Positions 14,621 through 22,995 of a stretch of 35,650 nt of DNA are shown in pieces (the stretch's first letter is position 1; each line of letters starts with the position of its first letter). The notes below the pieces were generated by a model. The model was not told the DNA's origin. It did not search any database and saw nothing but the letters and a program-made list of their open reading frames with translations. Source of the stretch: Arthrobacter mangrovi (GTDB lineage: Bacteria > Actinomycetota > Actinomycetes > Actinomycetales > Micrococcaceae). Location: NCBI RefSeq assembly GCF_026011795.1, contig NZ_BRVS01000025.1, forward strand, positions 1 to 35,650, in the 5' to 3' direction. The position numbers and the translations under genes were made by a program.

Positions 14621-16171
14621 ATGCACAACCAAGGGGTTGGAACGTGGATTCACCGCCGGCGGCGCAAGTTCGCCGATAAGGTGGCGCTCGTCAGCAGCGG
14701 GGCCGAGCTAAGCTATGCGGACTTCGCCAGCCGCGTGGACCGCCTGGCTAATGCTTTCGCGGACCGCGGCGTGGCCAAGGGCGACCGGGTCGCCTACCTG
14801 GGCGAGAACCACGCAGCCTTCCTGGAGACCTTTTTTGCCTGCGGCACGCTGGGTGCCGTCTTCGTTCCGCTGAACACCCGGTTGGCGCCGCCCGAGATCC
14901 AGTTCGCGCTGGAGAATTCGGGCAGCCGGATCCTGGTCAACGCGCGCAGCCTGGACGGGCTGGCGGTCGGCGGGGTGAGGGATACCCGGGTCGGGCGCCG
15001 GATGGTCGTGGAAGACGTCCCGGCGCAGGGCGCCGGGGAGGAAGTGCCCGGGATCGCCGTCGAACTTTTTGAAGATGTCATCGCCTCCGGAGGCGACACG
15101 CACCTTGACCTTGAGGTGGCGCTCGATGATCCGGCCATGATCCTCTACACGTCCGGGACCACGGGCCGCCCCAAGGGGGCCCTGCTGACCCACGCGAACA
15201 TGACGTGGAACAGCTTCAACGTGCTGGTGGACTTTGATCTGTCCAGCAGGGACGTGTCGCTGATGATTGCGCCGATGTTCCATGTGGCGTCGCTGGGCAT
15301 GGGAGTGCTGCCGTCGCTGCTCAAGGGCGCCACCGTCATCCTGGAGCCGCGCTTCGATCCGGGGCGGACGCTGCAGCTGGTGGAGCGGTACAAGGTGACC
15401 ACCCTGAGCGGCGTGCCGACGACGTTCCAGCTGATCTGCGAGCATCCGGCGTGGAGCATTACGGACGTCAGCTCGCTCAACAAGCTGACCTGCGGCGGTT
15501 CCGCGGTTCCGATGCGCGTGCTGGAGGCCTACGAGGCACGCGGCTTGTCCTTCACCAACGGGTACGGAATGACCGAGACCGCGCCGGGCGCCACCACGCT
15601 CGCGGCGGATAAGTCGCGGGAGAAGGCGGGCTCCGCCGGCCTGCCGCACTTCTTCACCGACGTCCGGATCATGGACCCGCTGGGCGGGCCGGCCGGTCCG
15701 GGCGAGGTGGGCGAGATCCAGATCCAGGGCCCCAATGTCATCAAGGAATACTGGCAGCGCCCCGATGCCACGGCGGACAGCTATGCCGACGGCGACTGGT
15801 TCCGGTCCGGGGACATGGGGTATGTCGACGACGAGGGGTACCTCTTCATCTCGGACCGGCTGAAGGACATGATCATCTCCGGCGGGGAGAACATCTATCC
15901 GGCCGAGGTCGAGCAGGTCATCGTGGAGCTCGAGGCGGTGAGCAGCGTCGCCGTGATCGGTGTTCCGGACGAGAAGTGGGGAGAGGTCCCGCGGGCCATC
16001 GTGACCGTCCGGGACGGCTTCCAGCTCACGGGCGACGACGTCGTCAACCACCTCTCGGGGCGGGTGGCGCGGTACAAGATTCCCAAGAGCGTGGTCATCG
16101 TCGATGACCTGCCGCGCACGGCGAGCGGCAAGATCCGCAAGGCGGACCTGCGGAAGCAGTACTCGGGCTAG
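14621..16171 (+). CDS. ANL-superfamily acyl/aryl-CoA synthetase
   Basis: A 516-residue AMP-forming ligase that activates a carboxylic acid to its CoA thioester. Seen: the P-loop YTSGTTGRPKG (176-186), the aromatic/AMP motif GYGMTETAPG (314-323), the hinge region FISDRLKDMIISGGENIYP (409-427) and the C-terminal PRTASGKIRK with catalytic Lys504. The whole frame resembles medium/long-chain fatty-acid and aromatic-acid ligases; the acid cannot be named. The ATG at 14621 is where homology begins (VGTWIHRRRRKFADKVAL), with GAAGGG 11 nt upstream. It is divergent from the phnD operon, and its product would be the kind of compound a PaaX repressor detects. Cinnamate-, phenylacetate- or fatty-acid-CoA ligase are all possible. 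Confidence 0.87.
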   Translation: MHNQGVGTWIHRRRRKFADKVALVSSGAELSYADFASRVDRLANAFADRGVAKGDRVAYLGENHAAFLETFFACGTLGAVFVPLNTRLAPPEIQFALENSGSRILVNARSLDGLAVGGVRDTRVGRRMVVEDVPAQGAGEEVPGIAVELFEDVIASGGDTHLDLEVALDDPAMILYTSGTTGRPKGALLTHANMTWNSFNVLVDFDLSSRDVSLMIAPMFHVASLGMGVLPSLLKGATVILEPRFDPGRTLQLVERYKVTTLSGVPTTFQLICEHPAWSITDVSSLNKLTCGGSAVPMRVLEAYEARGLSFTNGYGMTETAPGATTLAADKSREKAGSAGLPHFFTDVRIMDPLGGPAGPGEVGEIQIQGPNVIKEYWQRPDATADSYADGDWFRSGDMGYVDDEGYLFISDRLKDMIISGGENIYPAEVEQVIVELEAVSSVAVIGVPDEKWGEVPRAIVTVRDGFQLTGDDVVNHLSGRVARYKIPKSVVIVDDLPRTASGKIRKADLRKQYSG

Positions 16172-16572
16172 GGTGCCGCCTGCGTAGCGTCAGGGCGGCC
16201 GGATTCGAAGAGCTCGACCAGGTTTCCGGCCGGGTCCTCCAGCAGGATCTGCCGGCCGCCGATTCCGGAGACGATCTCGTTGCGGAAGCTGGCGCCCTGG
16301 CCGCGCAGTCGGTTCACCTCCGCGGCCAGGTCCCCGACTTCGAACTGTATGCGGTTCCAGCCGCCGGGCTCCGGGCGGCGGCCGTCGGGCATCGGCTGCG
16401 AAGCGCCTCCCGGGCCCGTCGGAGTGTTGAGCAGCAGGCGCAGGCTGCCGCGGGTGAGCATGGCAAATCCGCCGCCGGGCTGCATTCGCAGGTCGAAGCC
16501 GAGCAGGCCGGTATAGAACCGGACGGCGGCGTCGATGTCGTCGACGATGTAGCGGACGCTGACGGTATCCAT
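16168..16572 (-). CDS. VOC-family (glyoxalase/dioxygenase-like) protein
   Basis: A 134-residue protein with the paired beta-alpha-beta-beta-beta modules of the vicinal-oxygen-chelate fold: VRYIVDDIDAAVRFYTGLLGFDL (about 6-28), then a second half GGWNRIQFEVGDLAAEVNRLRGQGA and IGGRQILLEDPAGNLVELFES. The late DPAGN-VELFE motif holds the usual metal-ligand glutamate. The first-half metal ligand is not obvious, so it may bind rather than convert its ligand. The ATG at 16572 has GGAGGA just upstream. Its stop overlaps the CoA-ligase stop on the other strand. Function unknown. Confidence 0.8.
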   Translation of the reverse strand: MDTVSVRYIVDDIDAAVRFYTGLLGFDLRMQPGGGFAMLTRGSLRLLLNTPTGPGGASQPMPDGRRPEPGGWNRIQFEVGDLAAEVNRLRGQGASFRNEIVSGIGGRQILLEDPAGNLVELFESGRPDATQAAP

Positions 16573-16642
16573 GGTTTCCTCCGACCTCGGCTGGATTGCC
16601 CGAAACACTAGCCGGTTTTCGCCGGGCGGAGAAGGGCAGCCG

Positions 16643-17230
16643 TCAGCCGCCGGGGTAGAGCTCGTCGATCAGGGCGAGGCCCTGCTGCGCCCAGGCGATT
16701 TCCTGTTCCGCCCGGGAAATCAGGCCCTGGTAGGTGAACTTCTTGAACGCCGTTGTCTTTTCCCGGTCCGACGTCGGAAGGCTGGCCAGCCGTCTGGCCA
16801 GCATCGGGCTGGAGCCCTCTTCGATTTCCCGGACCTTGTCCCGCCACTGCTCCAGCTGGGCCTCGTGGTGCCGGATGTGTGCCCGCATTTGCTCGCGCGC
16901 GGCCTCCGGCTTGGCCCACTCCAGGTAGGCCGCTTTGAGGTGGGCCGGGTCGCGCTCGCGGGAGTATTCGAGGGTGCTGTTCATCCAGTCCCGGAAGGCC
17001 TCGGTTCCGGCGCGCGTGATGTGGTACTGCCGCTTCTTCCCCCGCTGGCCCCAGGCGACCTCCTCGCCCTCGAGCAGCCCGTCCTTCTCCATCCGCCGCA
17101 GCTCGGGGTAGATCTGCGAGTCCGGCGCGTGCCAGACGTGGCCCACGGAGGATTCGAATTCCTTGTAGAGGTCATAGCCGGTCATGGGCTCGACGCTCAG
17201 CAGCGCCAGCAGGGCGTATCGCAGGCTCAC
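16643..17230 (-). CDS. PadR-family regulator, probable repressor of the van operon
   Basis: A 195-residue PadR-type regulator with winged helix RYALLALLSVEPMTGYDLYKEFESSVGHVWHAPDSQIYPELRRMEKDGLLEGE (about 4-57). It continues with a basic wing (RGKKRQYHITRAG) and a C-terminal helical domain (Vir_C-like) for dimerisation. PadR proteins sense phenolic acids, and the C. glutamicum VanR regulator of vanABK is also PadR-like. Divergence from a vanA homologue across a 114-bp gap supports the same role. The start is GTG at 17230 with AAGGAGG 10 nt upstream; the open frame runs far upstream as an artefact. Two palindromes in the gap are likely targets. Confidence 0.85.
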   Translation of the reverse strand: MSLRYALLALLSVEPMTGYDLYKEFESSVGHVWHAPDSQIYPELRRMEKDGLLEGEEVAWGQRGKKRQYHITRAGTEAFRDWMNSTLEYSRERDPAHLKAAYLEWAKPEAAREQMRAHIRHHEAQLEQWRDKVREIEEGSSPMLARRLASLPTSDREKTTAFKKFTYQGLISRAEQEIAWAQQGLALIDELYPGG

Positions 17231-17257
17231 GGGCTTTCGGCCTCCTTCTGTCGGGTG

Positions 17258-17286
17258 TTGCAAATCACTATATCGATAGTTATTCT
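17258..17286 (+). promoter_or_regulatory. Putative vanA promoter with palindromic spacer
   Basis: TTGCAA (17258-17263), 17 nt, TATTCT (17281-17286). The spacer holds ACTAT-ATCG-ATAGT (17267-17280), a shorter version of the downstream operator palindrome with the same 4-nt centre. Transcription would start near 17293, with about 50 nt of leader. Confidence 0.55.
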
Positions 17287-17299
17287 GGTGACCCAGAGC

Positions 17300-17321
17300 A
17301 CTATCTATGGAGATAGATAGT
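17300..17321. promoter_or_regulatory. Probable PadR operator
   Basis: A perfect 9-bp inverted repeat ACTATCTAT-GGAG-ATAGATAGT just downstream of the vanA promoter and between the divergent padR and vanA genes. Binding here would block early transcription of vanA. The 4-nt centre is shared with the weaker palindrome at 17267-17280. Confidence 0.65.
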
Positions 17322-17344
17322 TCGACCCGCCGAAAGGATCCGCC

Positions 17345-18439
17345 GTGACCGCTGTCCAGTCCCAGAGCTCGACGACCAATAAGGTGCTCGGACACCCCCT
17401 GAATGCCTGGTACGTGGCGGCGTGGGACCACGAAGTCACGCGCGCTCCGATGTCCCGCCGGATCGCCAACCGTCCGGTGGCGCTCTACCGGACCGAGGAC
17501 GGCAAGGCCGTGGCGCTCGCCGACGCGTGCTGGCACCGCCTGGCCCCGTTGTCGATGGGCAAGACCGTCGGCAAGGACGGGATCCAGTGTCCGTACCACG
17601 GCATCGTCTACAACTCCGCGGGCCGCTGCATGTCGATGCCGGCGCAGGAGACGATCAACCCGAGCGCGACCGTCCCGTCTTTTCCCGTCGTCGAACGTTA
17701 CCGCTATGTGTGGGTCTGGCTCGGTGATCCGACCAAGGCGGACCCCGAGCTGGTGCCGGACATGCACCAGATGTCGTCCGAGGAGTGGGCCGGGGACGGC
17801 GAGACCATCCACGCCCCGTGCAACTACCAGCTGGTGCTGGACAACCTGATGGACCTCACACACGAGGAGTTCGTGCACTCGTCCTCGATCGGCCAGGAGG
17901 AGCTCAGCGAGTCCGACTTCGTCGTCTCGCACGACGGCAACACCGTCACGGTTTCGCGGTGGATGCTGGACATCGATGCGCCGCCGTTCTGGCTCAAGAA
18001 CATGCGGGACAAGTTCCCCGGCTTCGAGGGCAAGGTGGACCGCTGGCAGATCATCACCTTCCAGGCGCCCTCCACCATCTGCATCGACGTCGGGGTGGCG
18101 GCCGCCGGCACGGGCGCGCCCGAGGGCGACCGCAGCCAGGGCGTCAACGGCTTCGTCATGAACACGATCACCCCGGAAACCGACCGGTCCTGCCACTATT
18201 TCTGGGCGTTCATGCGCAACTACCGGCTGGAGAGCCAGCTCATCACGACCCAGCTGCGCAATGGCGTGCACGGCGTGTTCGGCGAAGACGAGGAGATGCT
18301 CAAGGCGCAGCAGGAGGCCATCGACGCCAACCCGGACTACGAGTTCTACAACCTCAACATCGACGCCGGCGGCATGTGGGTGCGGCGGCTGATCGAGCGG
18401 ATGCTCGACGCCGAGGGCCGCCTGGTCCCGACCGCCTGA
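17345..18439 (+). CDS. vanA: Rieske oxygenase, vanillate O-demethylase large subunit (VanA-like)
   Basis: A 364-residue terminal oxygenase of the VanA branch; with VanB it removes the methyl group of vanillate as formaldehyde to give protocatechuate. Rieske ligands are Cys62 and His64 (ACWHR) and Cys82 and His85 (CPYHG). The catalytic iron site is DNLMDLTHEEFVH with bridging Asp170 and ligands His173 and His178. The length suits VanA, which is shorter than BenA-type subunits. The start is GTG at 17345 after GAAAGGA. vanB follows 30 bp downstream and then an aromatic-acid carrier, forming a complete uptake and demethylation operon. Relatives act on other methoxybenzoates, dicamba or toluenesulfonate, so the exact substrate is inferred. 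Confidence 0.86.
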   Translation: MTAVQSQSSTTNKVLGHPLNAWYVAAWDHEVTRAPMSRRIANRPVALYRTEDGKAVALADACWHRLAPLSMGKTVGKDGIQCPYHGIVYNSAGRCMSMPAQETINPSATVPSFPVVERYRYVWVWLGDPTKADPELVPDMHQMSSEEWAGDGETIHAPCNYQLVLDNLMDLTHEEFVHSSSIGQEELSESDFVVSHDGNTVTVSRWMLDIDAPPFWLKNMRDKFPGFEGKVDRWQIITFQAPSTICIDVGVAAAGTGAPEGDRSQGVNGFVMNTITPETDRSCHYFWAFMRNYRLESQLITTQLRNGVHGVFGEDEEMLKAQQEAIDANPDYEFYNLNIDAGGMWVRRLIERMLDAEGRLVPTA

Positions 18440-18469
18440 CCCGGCCAATCGAGAGACAGGCAGAGAACA

Positions 18470-19477
18470 ATGGCAGCAACGAATACCGAAGTCTGGCAGC
18501 GGGCCACCGTCGTCGAAATCCACACCGTCGCGACGGACATCCGGCGCATTGTGCTGGAACCCGCCCTGCCCAAGGCGGCGGAACCGGGATCGCATATCGA
18601 TGTGAAGGTCAGCATCGGCGGAGAGGAGCAGAAGCGTTCCTATTCCGTGGTGGAGTCCGACGACGCCGGCCGGCTGGTGATCAGCGTGATGCGGGCTCCG
18701 CAGTCCCGCGGCGGCTCGGTCTTTATGCACGGGCTGGAGACCGGGCAGCAGCTGGAGATCACGCAGCCGCTGCAGAACTTCCCGCTGCGGGTGGGCGCCG
18801 AGCGCTACATCCTGCTCGCCGGGGGCATCGGCATCACGGCCATCGCCAACATGGCGGCCGTCCTGCAGCGGCTCAAGGCCAGCTACACGCTGGTGTATGC
18901 CGGGCGCAGCCGCACCGCGATGGCATACCTGGCCGAGCTGCAGGAGCGGCACGGGGAGAACCTGGTGGTGCATGTCGACGACGAGGGCACCTCGCTGAAG
19001 GTGGACGAACTCGTTGCCGGGGCGGACCTCGACACGGAGCTCTACATGTGCGGGCCGATCCGGCTGATGGACGCAGTCCGCCGGGCCTGGTCCGAGCGCG
19101 AGCTCGACTCCCCGAACCTGCGCTACGAGACGTTCGGCAACAGCGGCTGGTACGACCCGGAGGAGTTCATCGTCAAGGTGCCCCGGCTTGGCATCGAGGC
19201 CAAGGTCGGGCAGGGCCGCTCCATGCTGGAGGCCCTGGAAGACGCCGGCGCGGACATGATGTTCGACTGCCGCAAGGGTGAATGCGGCCTCTGCGAGGTG
19301 CGGGTCCTGGCGCTCGACGGCGGCATCGACCACCGCGACGTGTTCTACAGCGAGCGCCAGCAGAAGGCCACGGAGAAAATGTGCTGCTGCGTTTCCCGCG
19401 GCGTCACCTCGAAAACCGGCGCCAAGGCGGACGCCTCGCCCGCCGGACCCGCCGTCATCACTATCGACATATCCTGA
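18470..19477 (+). CDS. vanB: VanB-like oxygenase reductase (FMN, NAD, 2Fe-2S)
   Basis: A 335-residue class IA-type reductase that passes electrons from NAD(P)H to the VanA oxygenase. Domains in order: a flavin barrel with RSYSVV (56-61), a nucleotide domain with LLAGGIGITAI (115-125) and MCGP (193-196), and a plant-type ferredoxin domain at the C-terminus with Cys267, Cys272 and Cys275 (DCRKGECGLC) plus a cysteine in the unusual triple CCC at 305-307. One of the three must be the fourth ligand. The ATG at 18470 is preceded by a modest AGGCAGAG-like site. The spacing to vanA (30 bp) and to the carrier gene (34 bp) fits one transcript. Confidence 0.88.
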   Translation: MAATNTEVWQRATVVEIHTVATDIRRIVLEPALPKAAEPGSHIDVKVSIGGEEQKRSYSVVESDDAGRLVISVMRAPQSRGGSVFMHGLETGQQLEITQPLQNFPLRVGAERYILLAGGIGITAIANMAAVLQRLKASYTLVYAGRSRTAMAYLAELQERHGENLVVHVDDEGTSLKVDELVAGADLDTELYMCGPIRLMDAVRRAWSERELDSPNLRYETFGNSGWYDPEEFIVKVPRLGIEAKVGQGRSMLEALEDAGADMMFDCRKGECGLCEVRVLALDGGIDHRDVFYSERQQKATEKMCCCVSRGVTSKTGAKADASPAGPAVITIDIS

Positions 19478-19511
19478 CGCCGGACTCCGGCTGCACCAAA
19501 AGGAAGAACGA

Positions 19512-20852
19512 ATGGAACTGCGCGACCGGATCAACCAGTCGGCCATGTCGCCGTACCAGTGGCTCATCATCGGACTCTGCGTCCTGCTGAACGCCCTGGA
19601 CGGCTTCGACGTGATGGCCATGGCATTCACCGCCACCAGCGTGACCAACGATTTCGGCCTCAGCGGGACCGAACTGGGCCTGCTCCTCAGCGCGGGGCTG
19701 GTGGGCATGGCCATCGGCTCGCTGGGCCTGGCCCCCTTCGCCGATGCCTTCGGACGCCGCCCGCTGATCCTCGTGTCGCTGACCCTGGCCGCGGGCGGCA
19801 TGTTCCTGTCCGCCACGGCGCATTCCGCCGGCGAGCTGGGCCTGTGGCGCGCGGTCACCGGGCTCGGTGTCGGCGGCATCCTGGCCTGCACCAACGTCAT
19901 CGCCAGCGAGTACTCCTCGGACCGGCGGCGCGGACTGTGCATCGGCATCTACACCGCTGGCTACGGTGTCGGCGCGACGCTGGGCGGCATGGCAGCGGTG
20001 GCCTTGCAGGGCAGCTATGGCTGGCGCTCGGTCTTTGTCTTCGGCGGCACGGCCACGGCCCTGGCACTGGCGCTGCTCGCGGTGCTGCTGCCGGAATCGG
20101 TGGACTTCCTCCTGACGAAGAGGCCCCGCAACGTCGTCGAGCGCCTCAACAAGATCGCGCGCCGCCTGGGGCAGCCGGCGGTCGGCGAGCTGGCGGCCCC
20201 CGCGGCCGGTGCCGGGGCTTCCGGCCGGAACCGGGTGGGTGAACTGCTGGCCCCCGGGCAGCGGCGGGCCACCCTGCTGATCTGGCTGGCCTTCTTCGCC
20301 ACGATGTTCGGCTTCTACTTCGTCAACAGCTGGACGCCGCGGCTCCTGGTGGAGGCCGGCATGACCGAGCAGCAGGGCGTTGTCGGCGGCCTGATGCTCA
20401 CCCTGGGCGGCACCTTCGGCTCCATTCTGTACGGCGTGCTGGCGGGCAAATGGAGCAGCCGCGGAGTCTTCATCGTGTTCGCCGTGCTCTCGGCGGCCTC
20501 CATGGTCCTGTTCATCAGCACTGCAGCGGTGCTGGCGCTCGCCTTCGTTACGGGCGTTGCCGTGGGCATGCTCATCAACGGCTGCATCGCCGGCCTCTAC
20601 ACCGTCACGCCGGGGCTCTACGCCACCCGTACCCGCAGCACCGGGGTGGGGTGGGCCATCGGTATCGGCCGGGCCGGCGCCATTGTCGCGCCGATGATCA
20701 CCGGCGCGCTGCTGGACGCCGCGTGGAGCCCGGTCCAGCTGTACCTGGGCGTCGGGGCCGTCGTGCTGGTGGCCGCGGTTGCAGTGCGGATGCTGGGCCC
20801 GGTGGCCCGGAACCGTGTCCGCCCCGAACGGGAACGCGTCACCGTGGGCTAG
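19512..20852 (+). CDS. MFS aromatic-acid/H+ symporter (AAHS, VanK/PcaK-like)
   Basis: A 446-residue 12-span carrier. The first span holds LNALDGFDVMAMAFTA, the DGFD signature of the aromatic-acid:H+ symporter family. The loop between spans 2 and 3 is APFADAFGRRP, and GLGVGGILACTNVIASEYSSDRRR follows later. A long central loop (about 190-250) is Ala/Gly-rich. As third gene behind vanA and vanB it probably imports vanillate or a related acid, like VanK. The ATG at 19512 has AGGAAG upstream; the longer open frame overlaps vanB and is an artefact. A hairpin follows. Confidence 0.87.
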   Translation: MELRDRINQSAMSPYQWLIIGLCVLLNALDGFDVMAMAFTATSVTNDFGLSGTELGLLLSAGLVGMAIGSLGLAPFADAFGRRPLILVSLTLAAGGMFLSATAHSAGELGLWRAVTGLGVGGILACTNVIASEYSSDRRRGLCIGIYTAGYGVGATLGGMAAVALQGSYGWRSVFVFGGTATALALALLAVLLPESVDFLLTKRPRNVVERLNKIARRLGQPAVGELAAPAAGAGASGRNRVGELLAPGQRRATLLIWLAFFATMFGFYFVNSWTPRLLVEAGMTEQQGVVGGLMLTLGGTFGSILYGVLAGKWSSRGVFIVFAVLSAASMVLFISTAAVLALAFVTGVAVGMLINGCIAGLYTVTPGLYATRTRSTGVGWAIGIGRAGAIVAPMITGALLDAAWSPVQLYLGVGAVVLVAAVAVRMLGPVARNRVRPERERVTVG

Positions 20853-20870
20853 CGTCTTCGCAATAGCGAC

Positions 20871-20904
20871 GGCGGTGCCGGTGGCCGAGGCCTCCGGCAC
20901 CGCC
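20871..20904. terminator. Bidirectional hairpin between van and tct operons
   Basis: A perfect 11-bp repeat GGCGGTGCCGG (20871-20881) and CCGGCACCGCC (20894-20904) with a 12-nt loop, 18 nt after the carrier stop and 25 nt before the convergent tctA stop. There is no T-tract on either side. Confidence 0.7.
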
Positions 20905-20929
20905 GCCCGTTCCTGCGGTTCCGTGCGTG

Positions 20930-22435
20930 CTAGACGTCCTGGCGGGTCTTCTCGGCCACACGCTTCCACAAGGCATAGGCGAGGACGAGGGCCAGGACTC
21001 CGTAGAGCACCCACGTCACCGGGCTGTGTACCAGCACGCTGAGTTCGCCGCCGCTGGACATCATGGCGTTGCGCAGGCTCGTCTCGGCCAGGGGGCCGAG
21101 GACGACGCCGATCATGATCGGGGCGAGCGGAAAGCCGTAGCGGCGCAGGACGAAGCCGAGCGTGCCGATGGCCAGGACGATGATCAGGTCCGAGACCGCA
21201 GCGCTGGTCGCGTACACGCCCAGCCCGCAGAACACGGTGATGCCGGCGTACAGGTAGGGCTTCGGGATCAGCAGCAGTTTCGCCCAGAGCGGTGCGAACG
21301 GCAGGTTGAGCACGAGCAGCATCACGAGGCCCACGAAGAGGCTCGCGAGCAGCGCCCAGACCAGGTCTGCATTGCGTTCGAAGAGCAGCGGACCGGGCTG
21401 GAGCCCGTACTGCTGGAACGCCGCGAGCATAATCGCCGCCGTCGCTGAGGTCGGTAGCCCGAGGGCGAGCAGCGCGCCCATGGCCGTGCCGGAGGTCGCG
21501 TTGCCGGCCGCCTCGGGCGCCGCGACGCCGCGGATTGCGCCCTTGCCGAACTGGGGGTCGCGCCGCCGGCGGTCCAGCCGCCGTTCGGTGCCGTAGGCCA
21601 TGAAGGTGGGCACCTCGGCCCCGCCGGCGGGAATTACGCCGAAGGGCACGCCGAACGCGGTGCCGCGCAGCCAGGCCGGCAGCGCTTCGCGGAACTCCCG
21701 CTTCGACAGGTAGGGCCTGCCGGCGACGGGGATCGCCGAGAGCTTGGGGTCGCGGTGGATGCGGGAGGCCACATGGAAGACCTCGCCCAGCGCGAGGATG
21801 CCGACGGTGATCACGATGATGCTGACGCCGTCGAAAAGCTGCGGCAGGTCCGCGGTGAACCGCGAGGCGCCGGAGATCCCGTCGATACCGACGACGGCGA
21901 GGGCCAGGCCGATCGCAAGGGCGGATAGTCCCTTGATGGTGGAGTCCGAGACGACCGACGCCGTGGCGATGAACGCGAAGATCGCCAGCGCGAAGTATTC
22001 GGCAGGGCCGAAGAGTACGGCGAATTCCGCCAGCTTCGGCGCGAAGAACACCACGAGCGTGGTGGCGATCAGGCCGCCGATGAACGCGCCGATCGCGGAG
22101 AGCGCCAGCGCCTGCGGAGCGCGTCCGTCCTTGGCCATGCGGTGACCCTCGAAGGTGGTGGCGATGGCCGTGGAGCCGCCGGGCGTGTTCATGAGGATGC
22201 CCATGGTGGAGTCGCCGAACAGGCCGCCGAAGTACACGCCGGCGAACATGATGAAGGCGCCGACCGGGTCGAGGCTGAATGTGACGGGCAGCAGCAGCGC
22301 GACCGCCATCGACGAGCCGAGCCCGGGCAGCACGCCCACGGCCGTGCCGAGGAACGCGCCGACGAACACCCACAGCAGGTTGATCGGGGTCAGGGCCTGC
22401 GAAAAGCCCTCGAGGAGCAGGGACAACGATTCCAT
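20930..22435 (-). CDS. tctA: Tripartite tricarboxylate transporter large permease (TctA)
   Basis: A 501-residue permease with about 10-12 spans. Signature stretches: [20 protein letters not shown] (about 35-54), [16 protein letters not shown], and [23 protein letters not shown] with [15 protein letters not shown], all typical of TctA. TTT systems use a high-affinity periplasmic or extracytoplasmic binder (TctC) and an ion gradient rather than ATP. The loop [19 protein letters not shown] is unusually arginine-rich. The ATG at 22435 shares its A with the tctB stop (TGATG), so the two are coupled. Last gene of the operon. Confidence 0.92.
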   Translation of the reverse strand: MESLSLLLEGFSQALTPINLLWVFVGAFLGTAVGVLPGLGSSMAVALLLPVTFSLDPVGAFIMFAGVYFGGLFGDSTMGILMNTPGGSTAIATTFEGHRMAKDGRAPQALALSAIGAFIGGLIATTLVVFFAPKLAEFAVLFGPAEYFALAIFAFIATASVVSDSTIKGLSALAIGLALAVVGIDGISGASRFTADLPQLFDGVSIIVITVGILALGEVFHVASRIHRDPKLSAIPVAGRPYLSKREFREALPAWLRGTAFGVPFGVIPAGGAEVPTFMAYGTERRLDRRRRDPQFGKGAIRGVAAPEAAGNATSGTAMGALLALGLPTSATAAIMLAAFQQYGLQPGPLLFERNADLVWALLASLFVGLVMLLVLNLPFAPLWAKLLLIPKPYLYAGITVFCGLGVYATSAAVSDLIIVLAIGTLGFVLRRYGFPLAPIMIGVVLGPLAETSLRNAMMSSGGELSVLVHSPVTWVLYGVLALVLAYALWKRVAEKTRQDV

Positions 22436-22995
22436 CAGCCGTAGATTCCTTCCAGGATTCCGCCGGGCAGGGCCAGCCCAAGACCGGCGCCGAACGCCAG
22501 CTGGATGCAGGACGAGAAGACGAGGGACAATCCGACGTCGAACAGGGGCCGCGGGCTGCCAAGCGCACGGGAGACGCACCAGAACAGCATGGCGGCCGTG
22601 AGCATCCAGCCGACCGGAACCAGCAGCAAGGCGAACGCGAGGAACGCGCCGAAGACAAGTCCGAGCGACTTCCAGTCGGTATGGAACCGGTGCCGGGCGG
22701 CGGGCTCGACGACGTGTTCGGGGTGCCGCAGCGTCTGGACGGCCAGCAGCAGGGCGAGGACGAAAATCGCGATGGTGATCAGCGTCGGGAAGAACTGCGG
22801 TCCGGGCACCTTGGCGCCCTCGGGAACGTCCATCGTCGCGATGCCGATGGCGAGGTATCCGCCGATCGCCGCGAGGATTCCGGCGACAACCAGGCCGCTG
22901 CGTCCGAACCAGAACCCGGCCCCTTTGTCGTGGGGCCGCCCGGTCCCGCCCCTCGCGGCCTCGGTGCGGACGGCGCCGCCTGCCTCAACGCTCAT
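22435..22995 (-). CDS. tctB: Tripartite tricarboxylate transporter small permease (TctB)
   Basis: A 186-residue membrane protein with four predicted spans (about 32-52, 70-86, 108-128 and the terminal FDVGLSLVFSSCIQLAFGAGLG region). The PGPQFFPTLITIAIFVLALLLA segment is typical of TctB. It pairs with TctA to form the membrane part of the carrier. The first 25 residues are polar and rich in Gly, Ala and Arg. Its start lies inside the usp gene (11-bp overlap), and its end is coupled to tctA. Confidence 0.85.
   Translation of the reverse strand: MSVEAGGAVRTEAARGGTGRPHDKGAGFWFGRSGLVVAGILAAIGGYLAIGIATMDVPEGAKVPGPQFFPTLITIAIFVLALLLAVQTLRHPEHVVEPAARHRFHTDWKSLGLVFGAFLAFALLLVPVGWMLTAAMLFWCVSRALGSPRPLFDVGLSLVFSSCIQLAFGAGLGLALPGGILEGIYG

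Noticed and set aside
16643-19948. Very long (1101-residue) minus-strand open frame continuing upstream of PadR
   Set aside because: Only its last 195 residues are PadR; the rest is antisense to vanA and vanB and arises from high GC content.
19461-22658. 1065-residue minus-strand open frame
   Set aside because: It lies across the MFS carrier (antisense) and tctA in the wrong frame, with no motif.
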